From contig JBMYRC010000056.1 in the NCBI GenBank assembly GCA_049601975.1, positions 1 through 24,152 of the forward strand: 24,152 bases of DNA. The letters are read 5' to 3'. Below are positions 7,877 through 14,245 of this stretch, piece by piece. The stretch is from UBA6544 sp049601975. GTDB lineage: Bacteria > Pseudomonadota > Alphaproteobacteria > UBA8366. The notes below the pieces were generated by a model. It searched no databases and had not been told where the DNA came from. It worked only from the letters and a program-made list of their open reading frames with translations. Every line of letters starts with the position of its first letter. The first letter of the stretch is position 1. The translations under genes were made by a program, and so were the position numbers.

Positions 7877-8773
7877 TCAAGAGGCGCGTGCGGCCTCTAT
7901 TTGGTCGGAGTTGAACCATTCTTCGGTGCTGCAGAATTCGCATTTGATTGAGATATGGCCATCGACCTTGTAATCCTCAATTTCCTCCGCCGATAACATC
8001 TTGAGAATGCCTTCGCCGCGGTCCCTCGAGCATCTACAAGAGAATTGTAATGGCAGGGCATCGAATACTCGGACGCCGTCCTCGTGGAACAGCCGAAACA
8101 GCAATTGATGCGCTGAGAGGGTGGCCGAGGTCAATTCACTTTTCTCGCAGCTGCTCATCAGAATTGTCGCTCGCCGCCAGGCTTCGTCCATCTCTTCCTT
8201 GCGGAAGCTCAGCTCGTCTTCGGGCAAGCGCTGCAGCATCAGCGCACCGGCTCGCCATTCACCCGTACCGTCTTTTTCTGCAGCTATGGTGATGGCGGCG
8301 GAAAACTGGTCCGATTGCTGAAAATAATGATGCACGCAGTCGATCAAGGTCGCGCCCTGCAATTCGACGATGCCTTGATAAAGTTCCGCATGCTCGCCTT
8401 GGTCGACGGTAAAAGCGAGATATCCGGCACCAAATAATCGAGGCACGGGCGAACCATTGATCTCCGTCTCGTCCGGCACGTCGTCGCCGACGCTGGCATA
8501 TGCGCGCACGCCACCATCGGTAGTCACATCTGCCGCCATCAGGCTAACTGGCCCGTTACCCTTAGCCTGTAGGGTGAAAATGCCATCGAACTTTAATGTG
8601 GCTGAAAGCGCCGACGCTAAGACAACGAATTCCGCCATCAGGGATTGTACAGCGGGTGGCAGGTCGTGGCGACCGATGACATCGCTCACTGTTGGCCCCA
8701 TACGGATCAAGCGGCCTCGCAGGCCGCTCTCTTCAATCAGGAACGGTTGGATCAGGTCGTCGTCGAGACTCAC
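7877..8773 (-). CDS. hslO: Redox-regulated chaperone Hsp33
   Basis: Hsp33 is a cytoplasmic holdase switched on by oxidation. The C-terminal zinc/redox switch CXC-X29-CXXC is complete (Cys246, Cys248, Cys278, Cys281 counted from this start). The core also fits, with GLRGRLIRMG, LMAEFVVLASALSATLKFDG and QSDQF. The frame can be read back to 8833, but that would run 64 bases into argF. GTG 8773 gives the usual length (298 residues) and overlaps the argF TGA by four bases, a typical translational-coupling arrangement. It is the third gene of the argD-argF-hslO block, an order known in alphaproteobacteria. Confidence 0.95.
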   Translation of the reverse strand: MSLDDDLIQPFLIEESGLRGRLIRMGPTVSDVIGRHDLPPAVQSLMAEFVVLASALSATLKFDGIFTLQAKGNGPVSLMAADVTTDGGVRAYASVGDDVPDETEINGSPVPRLFGAGYLAFTVDQGEHAELYQGIVELQGATLIDCVHHYFQQSDQFSAAITIAAEKDGTGEWRAGALMLQRLPEDELSFRKEEMDEAWRRATILMSSCEKSELTSATLSAHQLLFRLFHEDGVRVFDALPLQFSCRCSRDRGEGILKMLSAEEIEDYKVDGHISIKCEFCSTEEWFNSDQIEAARAS

Positions 8774-9675
8774 GTAAGGCACCAGATTAGTATGCCTTTC
8801 TGTGCATGCAGCCTGTTTTCGGCTTCGTCCCATACAACCGATTGCGGTCCGTCCATGACATCGGCGGTGACTTCCTCACCGCGATGGGCCGGTAGGCAAT
8901 GCATGAAAATCGCTTCCGACTTCGCAAGCCCCATGAGCTGGCTATCGACCTGGTATGGCCGCAGCAGGTTGTGGCGGTCGCTGATCCCTTCGTCTCCCAT
9001 GGAAACCCAGACATCGGTCGAAACGCAATCCGCACCGGTTGCGGCTTCAGTGGGATCATTGGTCAACAATACACGAGCGCCGTTCTCTTGAGCCCATTTC
9101 ATGACGTCTTGATTTGGCTGCAATTCATCCGGGCACGCGAGGCGCAATTCGAACCCGAGTCGGGTCGCGGCGTGAATCCAACTGGTCGCCATGTTGTTGC
9201 CGTCGCCGCACCAGGCAATGGTCTTGTCTTCGACCCGACCGAGATGTTCCTCGATGGTCATGACGTCGGCCATGATCTGGCAGGGGTGAGAATCGTCGGT
9301 CAGGCCGTTGATGACGGGAATGGTCGCATTCTCCGCCATATCGGTCAGGTTCTGCGGGTTAGTCGTACGGATCATGATCGCATCGACATAGCGCGAGAGC
9401 ACTTTCGCCGTATCAGCCACCGTTTCGCCCCGACCTAGCTGCATATCGGTATGATCCAGGACGATGGTCTCGCCGCCCAGTTGGCGCATGCCGACGTCAA
9501 AGCTGACGCGGGTCCGCGTCGACGCCTTCTCGAAGATCATCGCCAGACATTTGCCTTCGAGCGGGCGCGGGTTCTCCGCCGCGCCCGTCTTAAAAGCGAC
9601 CCCGAGATCGAGCTGTTCACGCAGCGTTTTCTCGTCGAATTGGTCCAGATCTAGGAAGTGCTTAGGCGCCACCAT
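8770..9675 (-). CDS. argF: Ornithine carbamoyltransferase
   Basis: The enzyme makes citrulline from ornithine and carbamoyl phosphate in arginine synthesis. Motifs in order are STRTR (52-56, carbamoyl phosphate binding), HPCQ (130-133), the ornithine loop DVWVSMGDE, and HCLP (259-262) followed by AHRGEEV. The start is placed at the ATG giving MVAPKHFLDLDQF, a usual N-terminus and 301 residues, although the frame is open to 9732. This ATG overlaps the argD end by 14 bases. GGAG lies immediately before it, so the next codon, a GTG, is also a possible start. It is co-transcribed with argD and hslO. Carbamoyl phosphate would come from CarB, whose gene is also in the window. Confidence 0.96.
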   Translation of the reverse strand: MVAPKHFLDLDQFDEKTLREQLDLGVAFKTGAAENPRPLEGKCLAMIFEKASTRTRVSFDVGMRQLGGETIVLDHTDMQLGRGETVADTAKVLSRYVDAIMIRTTNPQNLTDMAENATIPVINGLTDDSHPCQIMADVMTIEEHLGRVEDKTIAWCGDGNNMATSWIHAATRLGFELRLACPDELQPNQDVMKWAQENGARVLLTNDPTEAATGADCVSTDVWVSMGDEGISDRHNLLRPYQVDSQLMGLAKSEAIFMHCLPAHRGEEVTADVMDGPQSVVWDEAENRLHAQKGILIWCLT

Positions 9676-10849
9676 CTCCGTGCTCCCAGGCGCTCGCGAC
9701 CTTGTTGAGGATATCGATCGCCTCGTCGACATGTGAATTTTCGATGATCAATGGCGGCAAGAAGCGCACGACATTGTCGTCTGCCGGTACTGTCAAAAGC
9801 CCGGCATCGCGCAGCTTGTTCCACATTTCGAGGTTCGTGACCTTGCAGACGAATCCCAGCATGAGGCCCTTACCGCGGACTTCCTGAAACACGTCCGGAT
9901 GCTTGGCAACCAGCGCTTCCGCCTTTTCCAGCAGATAGCCTGCGGCCTTTTGCACGCCATCGAGGAAACCGTCGCGGGTGATTTCTTCCAGCACCGTCAG
10001 CGCCGTCGTTGCCGACAGATAGTTGCCGCCATAAGTGCTGCCATGAGTGCCTGGCACCATGCCTTGTGCGGCGTCCGCCGTTGCCATGATGGCACCAATC
10101 GGCATACCGCCGCCGAGGCCTTTGGCCGCCGCCATGACGTCCGGCTCTATCCCGGCCCATTCATGCGCCCAGAGTTTGCCCGTGCGTCCCATGCCGGTCT
10201 GCACCTCGTCGAAGATCAACAGCAAACCGTATTCGTCCGCCGTCATACGCAATCCTTTTAAATACTCGGTATCCGCAGGACGGATACCGCCTTCGCCTTG
10301 GATCGGCTCGACGACGATGGCTGCGGTCTCGCCGGTAATGGCGTTACGTAGCTCATTCAAGTTGCCAAACGTAACTTGATCGAAGCCTTCGGTCTCCGGT
10401 CCAAAACCGGCCAAATGTTTCGGGTTCTTAGAGGCGGACAGCGTTGCAAACGACCGTCCATGGAAAGAACCGGAACAGGTGATGACGCGGAACTTTTCCG
10501 GATGCCCTATGGCGTCTTGATATTTTCGGGCCAGCTTGATGCAGCCTTCGACCGCTTCGGCGCCGGAATTTCCAAAAAAAACCAAATCCGCGAACGACGT
10601 CTTGCAGAGGAGCTCCGCCAGCGCCGTCTGTTGCGGGATATGGTATAGGTTCGATGTGTGCCACAACGTGCCCACTTGATCCTGCAGAGCCTTCACCAGC
10701 CTGGGGTGGGAATGGCCGAGCGCATTCACAGCGATACCCGATCCGAAATCAAGGTATCGTCGCCCATCCGTCGCAATAAGATAGACGCCTTCACCTTTTT
10801 CGAATGATATATCGGCCCGCCCGTAGGTGGGCATGACGGCTGTGTTCAC
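9662..10849 (-). CDS. argD: Acetylornithine/succinyldiaminopimelate aminotransferase
   Basis: This is a class III PLP-dependent aminotransferase. Visible motifs are FFGNSGAEAVEGCIKLAR (phosphate site), SFHGRSFATLSAS, IVVEPIQGEGG, LLIFDEVQTGMGRTG (PLP aspartate near residue 214) and AAAKGLGGGMPIGA (PLP lysine near 243). It transaminates N-acetylglutamate semialdehyde in arginine synthesis and often serves lysine synthesis too. The frame is open to 10891, but GTG 10849 is chosen because AGGAGG lies eight bases ahead of it and the product then has the usual 395 residues. It is the first gene of the argD-argF-hslO block, read from the promoter at 10909-10938. Confidence 0.96.
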   Translation of the reverse strand: MNTAVMPTYGRADISFEKGEGVYLIATDGRRYLDFGSGIAVNALGHSHPRLVKALQDQVGTLWHTSNLYHIPQQTALAELLCKTSFADLVFFGNSGAEAVEGCIKLARKYQDAIGHPEKFRVITCSGSFHGRSFATLSASKNPKHLAGFGPETEGFDQVTFGNLNELRNAITGETAAIVVEPIQGEGGIRPADTEYLKGLRMTADEYGLLLIFDEVQTGMGRTGKLWAHEWAGIEPDVMAAAKGLGGGMPIGAIMATADAAQGMVPGTHGSTYGGNYLSATTALTVLEEITRDGFLDGVQKAAGYLLEKAEALVAKHPDVFQEVRGKGLMLGFVCKVTNLEMWNKLRDAGLLTVPADDNVVRFLPPLIIENSHVDEAIDILNKVASAWEHGDGGA

Positions 10850-10908
10850 GGCCTTATCCTCCTGCCATAAGTACAAAAAATAACCTCCCACGAGGCGGAA
10901 GGGCGCGG

Positions 10909-10938
10909 AGTATCAGCGCATTCGGTGCAGGCTGTCAA
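10909..10938 (-). promoter_or_regulatory. Sigma70-like promoter of the argD operon
   Basis: On the minus strand a perfect -35 box TTGACA (10938-10933) is followed after 18 bases by GATACT (10914-10909), four of six matches to the -10 consensus. With the frame moved one base (TGATAC) the spacer is 17. Transcription would start near 10902 and leave a leader of about 50 bases before the argD GTG. No ARG box or attenuator was recognised in that leader. Confidence 0.55.
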
Positions 10939-10992
10939 TGCGTTCGCGTGATTTTCGAATGTTGGGAAACCGCCGAGTCGAGACCGATTTGC

Positions 10993-11202
10993 ATGAATTC
11001 AAGACCCAAAACGGCCAAAGGCGGCGAAAGGCTCGCCGCTGTTGGTTTTTTGGTTCGCTGTGCCGACGCCAATTGGGAGGGGCAGGGTGGGCGTACGACG
11101 CTGCGTTTCGATGCGTTTCGAGACTGTCTTGCAACCGTCTCTATGATTGACACTATGATGGAAGCTGGGCAGCTTTACTGTGATCGCGATCACAAGGGTT
11201 AA
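10993..11202 (+). CDS. Doubtful small hypothetical protein upstream of recX
   Basis: An ATG at 10993 opens a 69-codon frame beginning MNSRPKTAKGGERLAAVGFL and ending in DRDHKG, with stop TAA at 11200-11202. Codon choice is plausible, and the stop lies five bases before a possible ATT start of recX, which would suit translational coupling. Against it: I recognise no family, no clear ribosome site precedes the ATG, a terminator-like hairpin lies inside (11021-11039), and a regulatory-looking palindrome covers its end (11179-11194). It may be leader or promoter DNA and not a gene. The whole 10850-11207 stretch otherwise holds only the features listed here. Confidence 0.25.
   Translation: MNSRPKTAKGGERLAAVGFLVRCADANWEGQGGRTTLRFDAFRDCLATVSMIDTMMEAGQLYCDRDHKG
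11021..11051 (+). terminator. Hairpin followed by a T run, upstream of recX
   Basis: GCGGCGA (11021-11027) and TCGCCGC (11033-11039) pair perfectly across the loop AAGGC. TTTTTT follows at 11046-11051, seven bases after the stem. This resembles a weak factor-independent terminator on the plus strand, yet no established plus-strand gene lies just upstream. It could terminate transcription entering from upstream of the argD promoter region, or be chance. Confidence 0.25.
11179..11194. promoter_or_regulatory. Perfect CRP/FNR-family-like palindrome before recX
   Basis: TGTGATCGCGATCACA is a perfect 16-base inverted repeat. Its half sites TGTGA-N6-TCACA match the classical CRP core exactly. A TTGACA lies upstream at 11147-11152, but no good -10 box was found at the right distance. 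The site is 13 bases before the possible ATT start of recX and about 80 before the TTG start. Which regulator would bind it in this organism is unknown; alphaproteobacteria have many CRP/FNR-family members. Confidence 0.45.
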
Positions 11203-11273
11203 ATAAAATTAATAGCTCTTCGAAAAAAAGTTCTGAGGCGGCGGCCAAGGAAGAGGATCGGCGGGAAAAACGC

Positions 11274-11837
11274 TTGCCGAAGAAAGCCACTCCGAAGCAC
11301 CTTGAGCGTGTGGGCCTGTATTATTTGGAACGCTATGCGAGCTCGTCGGAGAACCTCCGCCGCGTATTGATGCGCCGGGTTGAGCGCTCGGCGCGGGCCC
11401 ACGGTAAAGACTGCGACGAGGGGGTGGAAGCCATCGATGGCATCATCCAGCGGTTTCAGGAATGGGGTTATTTGGATGACAAAGCCTATGCTGAAATGCG
11501 GGTGGGCAGCCTGTTCCGCCGGGGCACGTCACGGCGTGGTATCCGATATCAATTATCGATGAAGGGTGTGTCAGAAGACGCGATCGATGCGGCGCTGGAG
11601 TGTGTGTTTGAAAATGAGGTCGATCCGGACAGCCGCGCCGCCATTGCTTATGCGCGCCGACGGCGGATCGGACCGTGGCGGAAGGATAATCGGGAGACAT
11701 TTCGGGATCGAGATCTCGCCGCGCTGGGCCGGCAGGGCTTTGCCTATGGCATCGCTCGCTGGATCGTGGAGGCCGACTCGCCGGAAGCTTGCGAAGCTAG
11801 TCTTTCGGCTGACGAGGAGGAGCGTTTCGAACATTGA
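11274..11837 (+). CDS. recX: RecX family regulator of RecA
   Basis: RecX binds RecA filaments and limits recombination and the SOS response. The 187-residue frame has the family's helical repeats: HLERVGLYYLERYASSSENL, RRVLMRRVERSARAH, RFQEWGYLDDKAYAEMRVGS and RRGTSRRGIRYQLSMKGVSE. The TTG start is conservative. The frame is open upstream to 11184 without any ATG, GTG or TTG. An ATT at 11208 would add a charged, family-like extension (INSSSKKSSEAAAKEEDRRE), with AAGGG nine bases before it. recA is not nearby. The last 41 bases overlap the 3' end of the opposite-strand methyltransferase gene. Confidence 0.87.
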   Translation: MPKKATPKHLERVGLYYLERYASSSENLRRVLMRRVERSARAHGKDCDEGVEAIDGIIQRFQEWGYLDDKAYAEMRVGSLFRRGTSRRGIRYQLSMKGVSEDAIDAALECVFENEVDPDSRAAIAYARRRRIGPWRKDNRETFRDRDLAALGRQGFAYGIARWIVEADSPEACEASLSADEEERFEH

Positions 11838-12570
11838 GTCGCCCATTCGCTACTTCCTGTTGACTCGGTAAGGCGATGAGGCGGCGGCTTTGTGTGGCTT
11901 TCGTTGCCGGTGTCGCGGCATAGACCTGCTTTGTTGCCTCGACCATCACCACCCCCGAGACGGCGTTGAAAAATCGATTGCCGATTTGCTCGAATGCAGC
12001 GGCGGAGTGCAACAGCACGCGTTGTTGGGTCGGCGGCAGGTAGAGGGCGTGTTCCGTGTGCAGCGGCGTGAATAGGCAATCCCGCAACAGGCGTTTGAGT
12101 TGACCGGAGCTGTACGGGTGGCCATGTCCGATAGGCGTGCCCTCAATTCGCGCCCAAATACCGCGACGATTGGGTGCGACGATCAACAGCCGGCCATTGC
12201 CCGACAGCACGCGCCATGCCTCCCGCATCATGCTGCGCAGATGTTCGCTATACTCGGCGGCGTGAACCAGCAACAGCCTGTCCACAGAGAGGTCGGGGAA
12301 TGGAAGTTCCGCTTCGTCAGCAAGGGTGACGAGGCCCGGCTCGTCGCTCGGCCAGGCCATGACACCTTGCGCCGCAGGGGCCAGCGATGCGACTCGTTCG
12401 GCTTCGTCCAGGAACGGGCGCAAATAGGGTGTCGCGTATCCAACTCCCAGCACCGTCATGCCCCGCACGTCTGGCCATAGCATGCGAATTCGCTGCCGGA
12501 TCAGGCGGCGCGCCACCTGTCCCAGGCGCGAACGGTAGAACTCGTGCAAATCGACAACGTCACTCCACAT
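11797..12570 (-). CDS. Class I SAM-dependent methyltransferase (type 11-like)
   Basis: The 257-residue protein has a modified SAM-binding motif I (MTVLGVGYATPYLRPF in place of the usual DLGCGTG). It also has the post-motif segments LPFPDLSVDRLLLVHAAEYS and MMREAWRVLSGNGRLLIVAP, typical of methyltransferase type 11 domains. The C-terminal third (PLHTEHALYLPP, FEQIGNRFFNAVSGVVMVEATKQVY) is a family-specific extension. The N-terminus has no signal, so it is cytoplasmic. The substrate is unknown. Its 3' end overlaps recX antisense by 41 bases, and its start faces the cupin gene across only 17 bases. Relatives in alphaproteobacteria often sit near a glyoxalase II gene, which is not seen here. Confidence 0.82.
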   Translation of the reverse strand: MWSDVVDLHEFYRSRLGQVARRLIRQRIRMLWPDVRGMTVLGVGYATPYLRPFLDEAERVASLAPAAQGVMAWPSDEPGLVTLADEAELPFPDLSVDRLLLVHAAEYSEHLRSMMREAWRVLSGNGRLLIVAPNRRGIWARIEGTPIGHGHPYSSGQLKRLLRDCLFTPLHTEHALYLPPTQQRVLLHSAAAFEQIGNRFFNAVSGVVMVEATKQVYAATPATKATQSRRLIALPSQQEVANGRLNVRNAPPRQPKD

Positions 12571-12587
12571 CTGTATAGCCTAGGCCA

Positions 12588-13025
12588 ATGATGATGATGA
12601 ACCCAGAAGATATTATCACAGCACTTCAGCTGGAGCCGCACCCCGAAGGAGGTTGGTACCGAGAGACCTATCGTGCGAAGGCGGCGGGTCTCGAGCGGGC
12701 GGCGTCGACAGCTATTTACTATCTATTGGAGGCTAATGAACGTTCCCATTGGCATCGCGTGACGGATGCTGACGAAATTTGGAATTGGCATGCTGGGTCG
12801 GCACTGCGGCTATCGATATCATCTGACGGCGAACCAGAGACCTCTGTCAGATTAGGTGCCGATTTGGCCACAGGCGAACGGCCGCAAGCGGCGGTGCCCA
12901 AGGGCGCGTGGCAAGCGGCGGAGCCGATAGACGGATGGTGCCTGGTGAGTTGCATCGTTGCCCCCGGCTTCGAATTCGACGGGTTCGAGTTGGCACCGGA
13001 AGGCTGGAGCCCTGGCGATGACTGA
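12588..13025 (+). CDS. DUF985-type cupin protein
   Basis: The 145-residue protein shows the DUF985 cupin pattern: HPEGGWYRETYR near the start, STAIYYLLEANERSHWHRVTDADEIWNWHAG (the His/Glu-rich core), VPKGAWQAAEP, and a C-terminal APGFEFDGFELA. Such proteins are small beta-barrels; some relatives are sugar-binding or isomerase-like, but no reaction is established here. The start consists of four ATG codons in a row (12588-12599), so the exact first residue is uncertain. The stop overlaps the following iron-sulfur gene by eight bases, which points to coupled translation. The gap to the divergent methyltransferase is only 17 bases, so any promoter must lie within that gene. Confidence 0.88.
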   Translation: MMMMNPEDIITALQLEPHPEGGWYRETYRAKAAGLERAASTAIYYLLEANERSHWHRVTDADEIWNWHAGSALRLSISSDGEPETSVRLGADLATGERPQAAVPKGAWQAAEPIDGWCLVSCIVAPGFEFDGFELAPEGWSPGDD

Positions 13026-13689
13026 GCAGATCCCAACATACAAGGCGTTGACGGATACTTTCGCTGGATACGGGCTGATCCCGCGCGGCGGATTTCACCC
13101 GGAGCCGGAGGATGGGGTCCCGGGGAATGTAGCGACACTCATCTTAGTTGGAAACGCTGGGCCGGACATGTGGGGCGAATTCACCGAAATTCCCTTTGAT
13201 TTACCGAACGCATTGGACCATTGGTCAAAATGCGCCATCGATGCCGTGGCGTCGAGCGTCGGTGCTGAAGCGCTGTATCCGTTCGGTGGTCCGCCATTTC
13301 TGCCGTTTCAACGCTGGGCGCAAAAGGCGGAGCCGGTTCACTCGTCGCCATTGGGTATCTTAATTCATCCCGAATATGGTCTCTGGCATGCGTATCGGGG
13401 TGCTTTGGCTTTCAGCGAGGTCATTGACCTGCCCCCTCGAAACGAACGTCCATGGCCATGTGAGACCTGTGCCGATAAGCCGTGCCTTTCGGCGTGTCCG
13501 GTCGGAGCTTTCAGCGACGACGGCTATGATGTACCGGTGTGTGCGGGCCATCTAAATACGGATGCGGGGAGCGATTGTGTGTCGCTTGGATGCCGGGCGC
13601 GGCGGCACTGCCCCGTCGGCTTGAATTACACATACTCGCCGCAGCAGGCGGGTTTTCACATGCGCGCCTTTTTGAAGGCGCAATCTTAA
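13018..13689 (+). CDS. Iron-sulfur protein with two ferredoxin-like clusters and a CblC-like N-terminal part
   Basis: The 223-residue protein ends with two [4Fe-4S] sites: CX2CX4CX3CP (Cys148, 151, 156, 160) and a second set (Cys175, 187, 192, 198). Before them, residues 112-140 (LGILIHPEYGLWHAYRGALA, then the segment ending IDLPPR) resemble, from memory, the IHPRFGGWFAIRGVVLLPG region of the human cobalamin-trafficking protein MMACHC/CblC. QueG and reductive dehalogenases also combine a CblC-like fold with two such clusters, so a corrinoid-binding electron-transfer role is possible but inferred. The start is the ATG overlapping the cupin stop; the frame is open to 12958 but would then overlap the cupin further. 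There is no signal peptide. It converges on the Nudix gene with one base between the stops. Confidence 0.8.
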   Translation: MTEQIPTYKALTDTFAGYGLIPRGGFHPEPEDGVPGNVATLILVGNAGPDMWGEFTEIPFDLPNALDHWSKCAIDAVASSVGAEALYPFGGPPFLPFQRWAQKAEPVHSSPLGILIHPEYGLWHAYRGALAFSEVIDLPPRNERPWPCETCADKPCLSACPVGAFSDDGYDVPVCAGHLNTDAGSDCVSLGCRARRHCPVGLNYTYSPQQAGFHMRAFLKAQS

Positions 13690-13690
13690 G

Positions 13691-14119
13691 TCAGGTTCGG
13701 GCTTTAGCCGACAGCTCGATGACCCGCAGCGTTTCATCCCACAAATTGTAGTCGGGCAAGTCGTCCGGATGGACCCAGCGGGCATCCATCGCGTCGGTGC
13801 CCCCTTTTGCCTCTCCCGCCACCCATTCGGCCCAGTAGTCGACCAATGTGTATTGCATGCGGACGCGGCCGTCGTCATCACGGTTTATCGAATCGACGAC
13901 ATCGACCAAGCCCTTTATGTCGACATCGGTCCCGGTCTCCTCCAATACCTCGCGGCGGCCCGCTTCTCGCGTTGTCTCACCCAGCTCCTGGCGCCCGCCG
14001 GGCAAGCTCCAAGATCCGGCGCGCGGTGGTTTTCCCCGTTGAATTAACAGGACTTCATCTTCTTTCCAGACGACGACGCCGACGCCGACCATTGGGAAGT
14101 CGGGATATTCGCGCGACAT
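13691..14119 (-). CDS. Nudix hydrolase
   Basis: The 142-residue protein contains a perfect Nudix box GX5EX7REUXEEXGU (GRQELGETTREAGRREVLEE followed by TGT). It is preceded by VGVGVVVWKEDEVLLIQRGK and WSLPGG. Nudix enzymes hydrolyse nucleoside diphosphates linked to another group, using Mg2+ held by the box glutamates. The size and sequence suggest a MutT/ADP-ribose-pyrophosphatase-like cytoplasmic housecleaning enzyme, but the substrate cannot be told. It is transcribed alone on the minus strand, convergent with the iron-sulfur gene and divergent from the aldo/keto reductase across 126 bases. Confidence 0.92.
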   Translation of the reverse strand: MSREYPDFPMVGVGVVVWKEDEVLLIQRGKPPRAGSWSLPGGRQELGETTREAGRREVLEETGTDVDIKGLVDVVDSINRDDDGRVRMQYTLVDYWAEWVAGEAKGGTDAMDARWVHPDDLPDYNLWDETLRVIELSAKART

Positions 14120-14177
14120 GTGGTCTCTCCCATTTGAACCGGGTTTCTTTTAGTCGGGACGCGGTGGGATCACAACT

Positions 14178-14205
14178 TTGCAGGACCAGCACCACACGAT
14201 AAAGT
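14178..14205 (+). promoter_or_regulatory. Possible promoter of the aldo/keto reductase gene
   Basis: TTGCAG (14178-14183) and TAAAGT (14200-14205) are 16 bases apart, each with four of six consensus matches, and lie 40 bases before the start codon. The following ribosome site AAGGGAG is good. This is a pattern match only. Confidence 0.25.
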
Positions 14206-14245
14206 TCCGACCAACAATGCATAAATTCCCCAAGGGAGACCAAAT

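Noticed and set aside
7866..7888. Inverted repeat CGCGCC/GGCGCG over the hslO stop as a terminator.
   Set aside because: It has no T run, it includes the hslO stop codon, and the lipoprotein gene follows after 25 bases on the same strand. It is noted only as a weak structure.
10913..11153. Open frames on the minus strand upstream of argD.
   Set aside because: They are Arg/Ser-rich with no recognisable family, and they overlap the argD promoter region; they look like chance frames.
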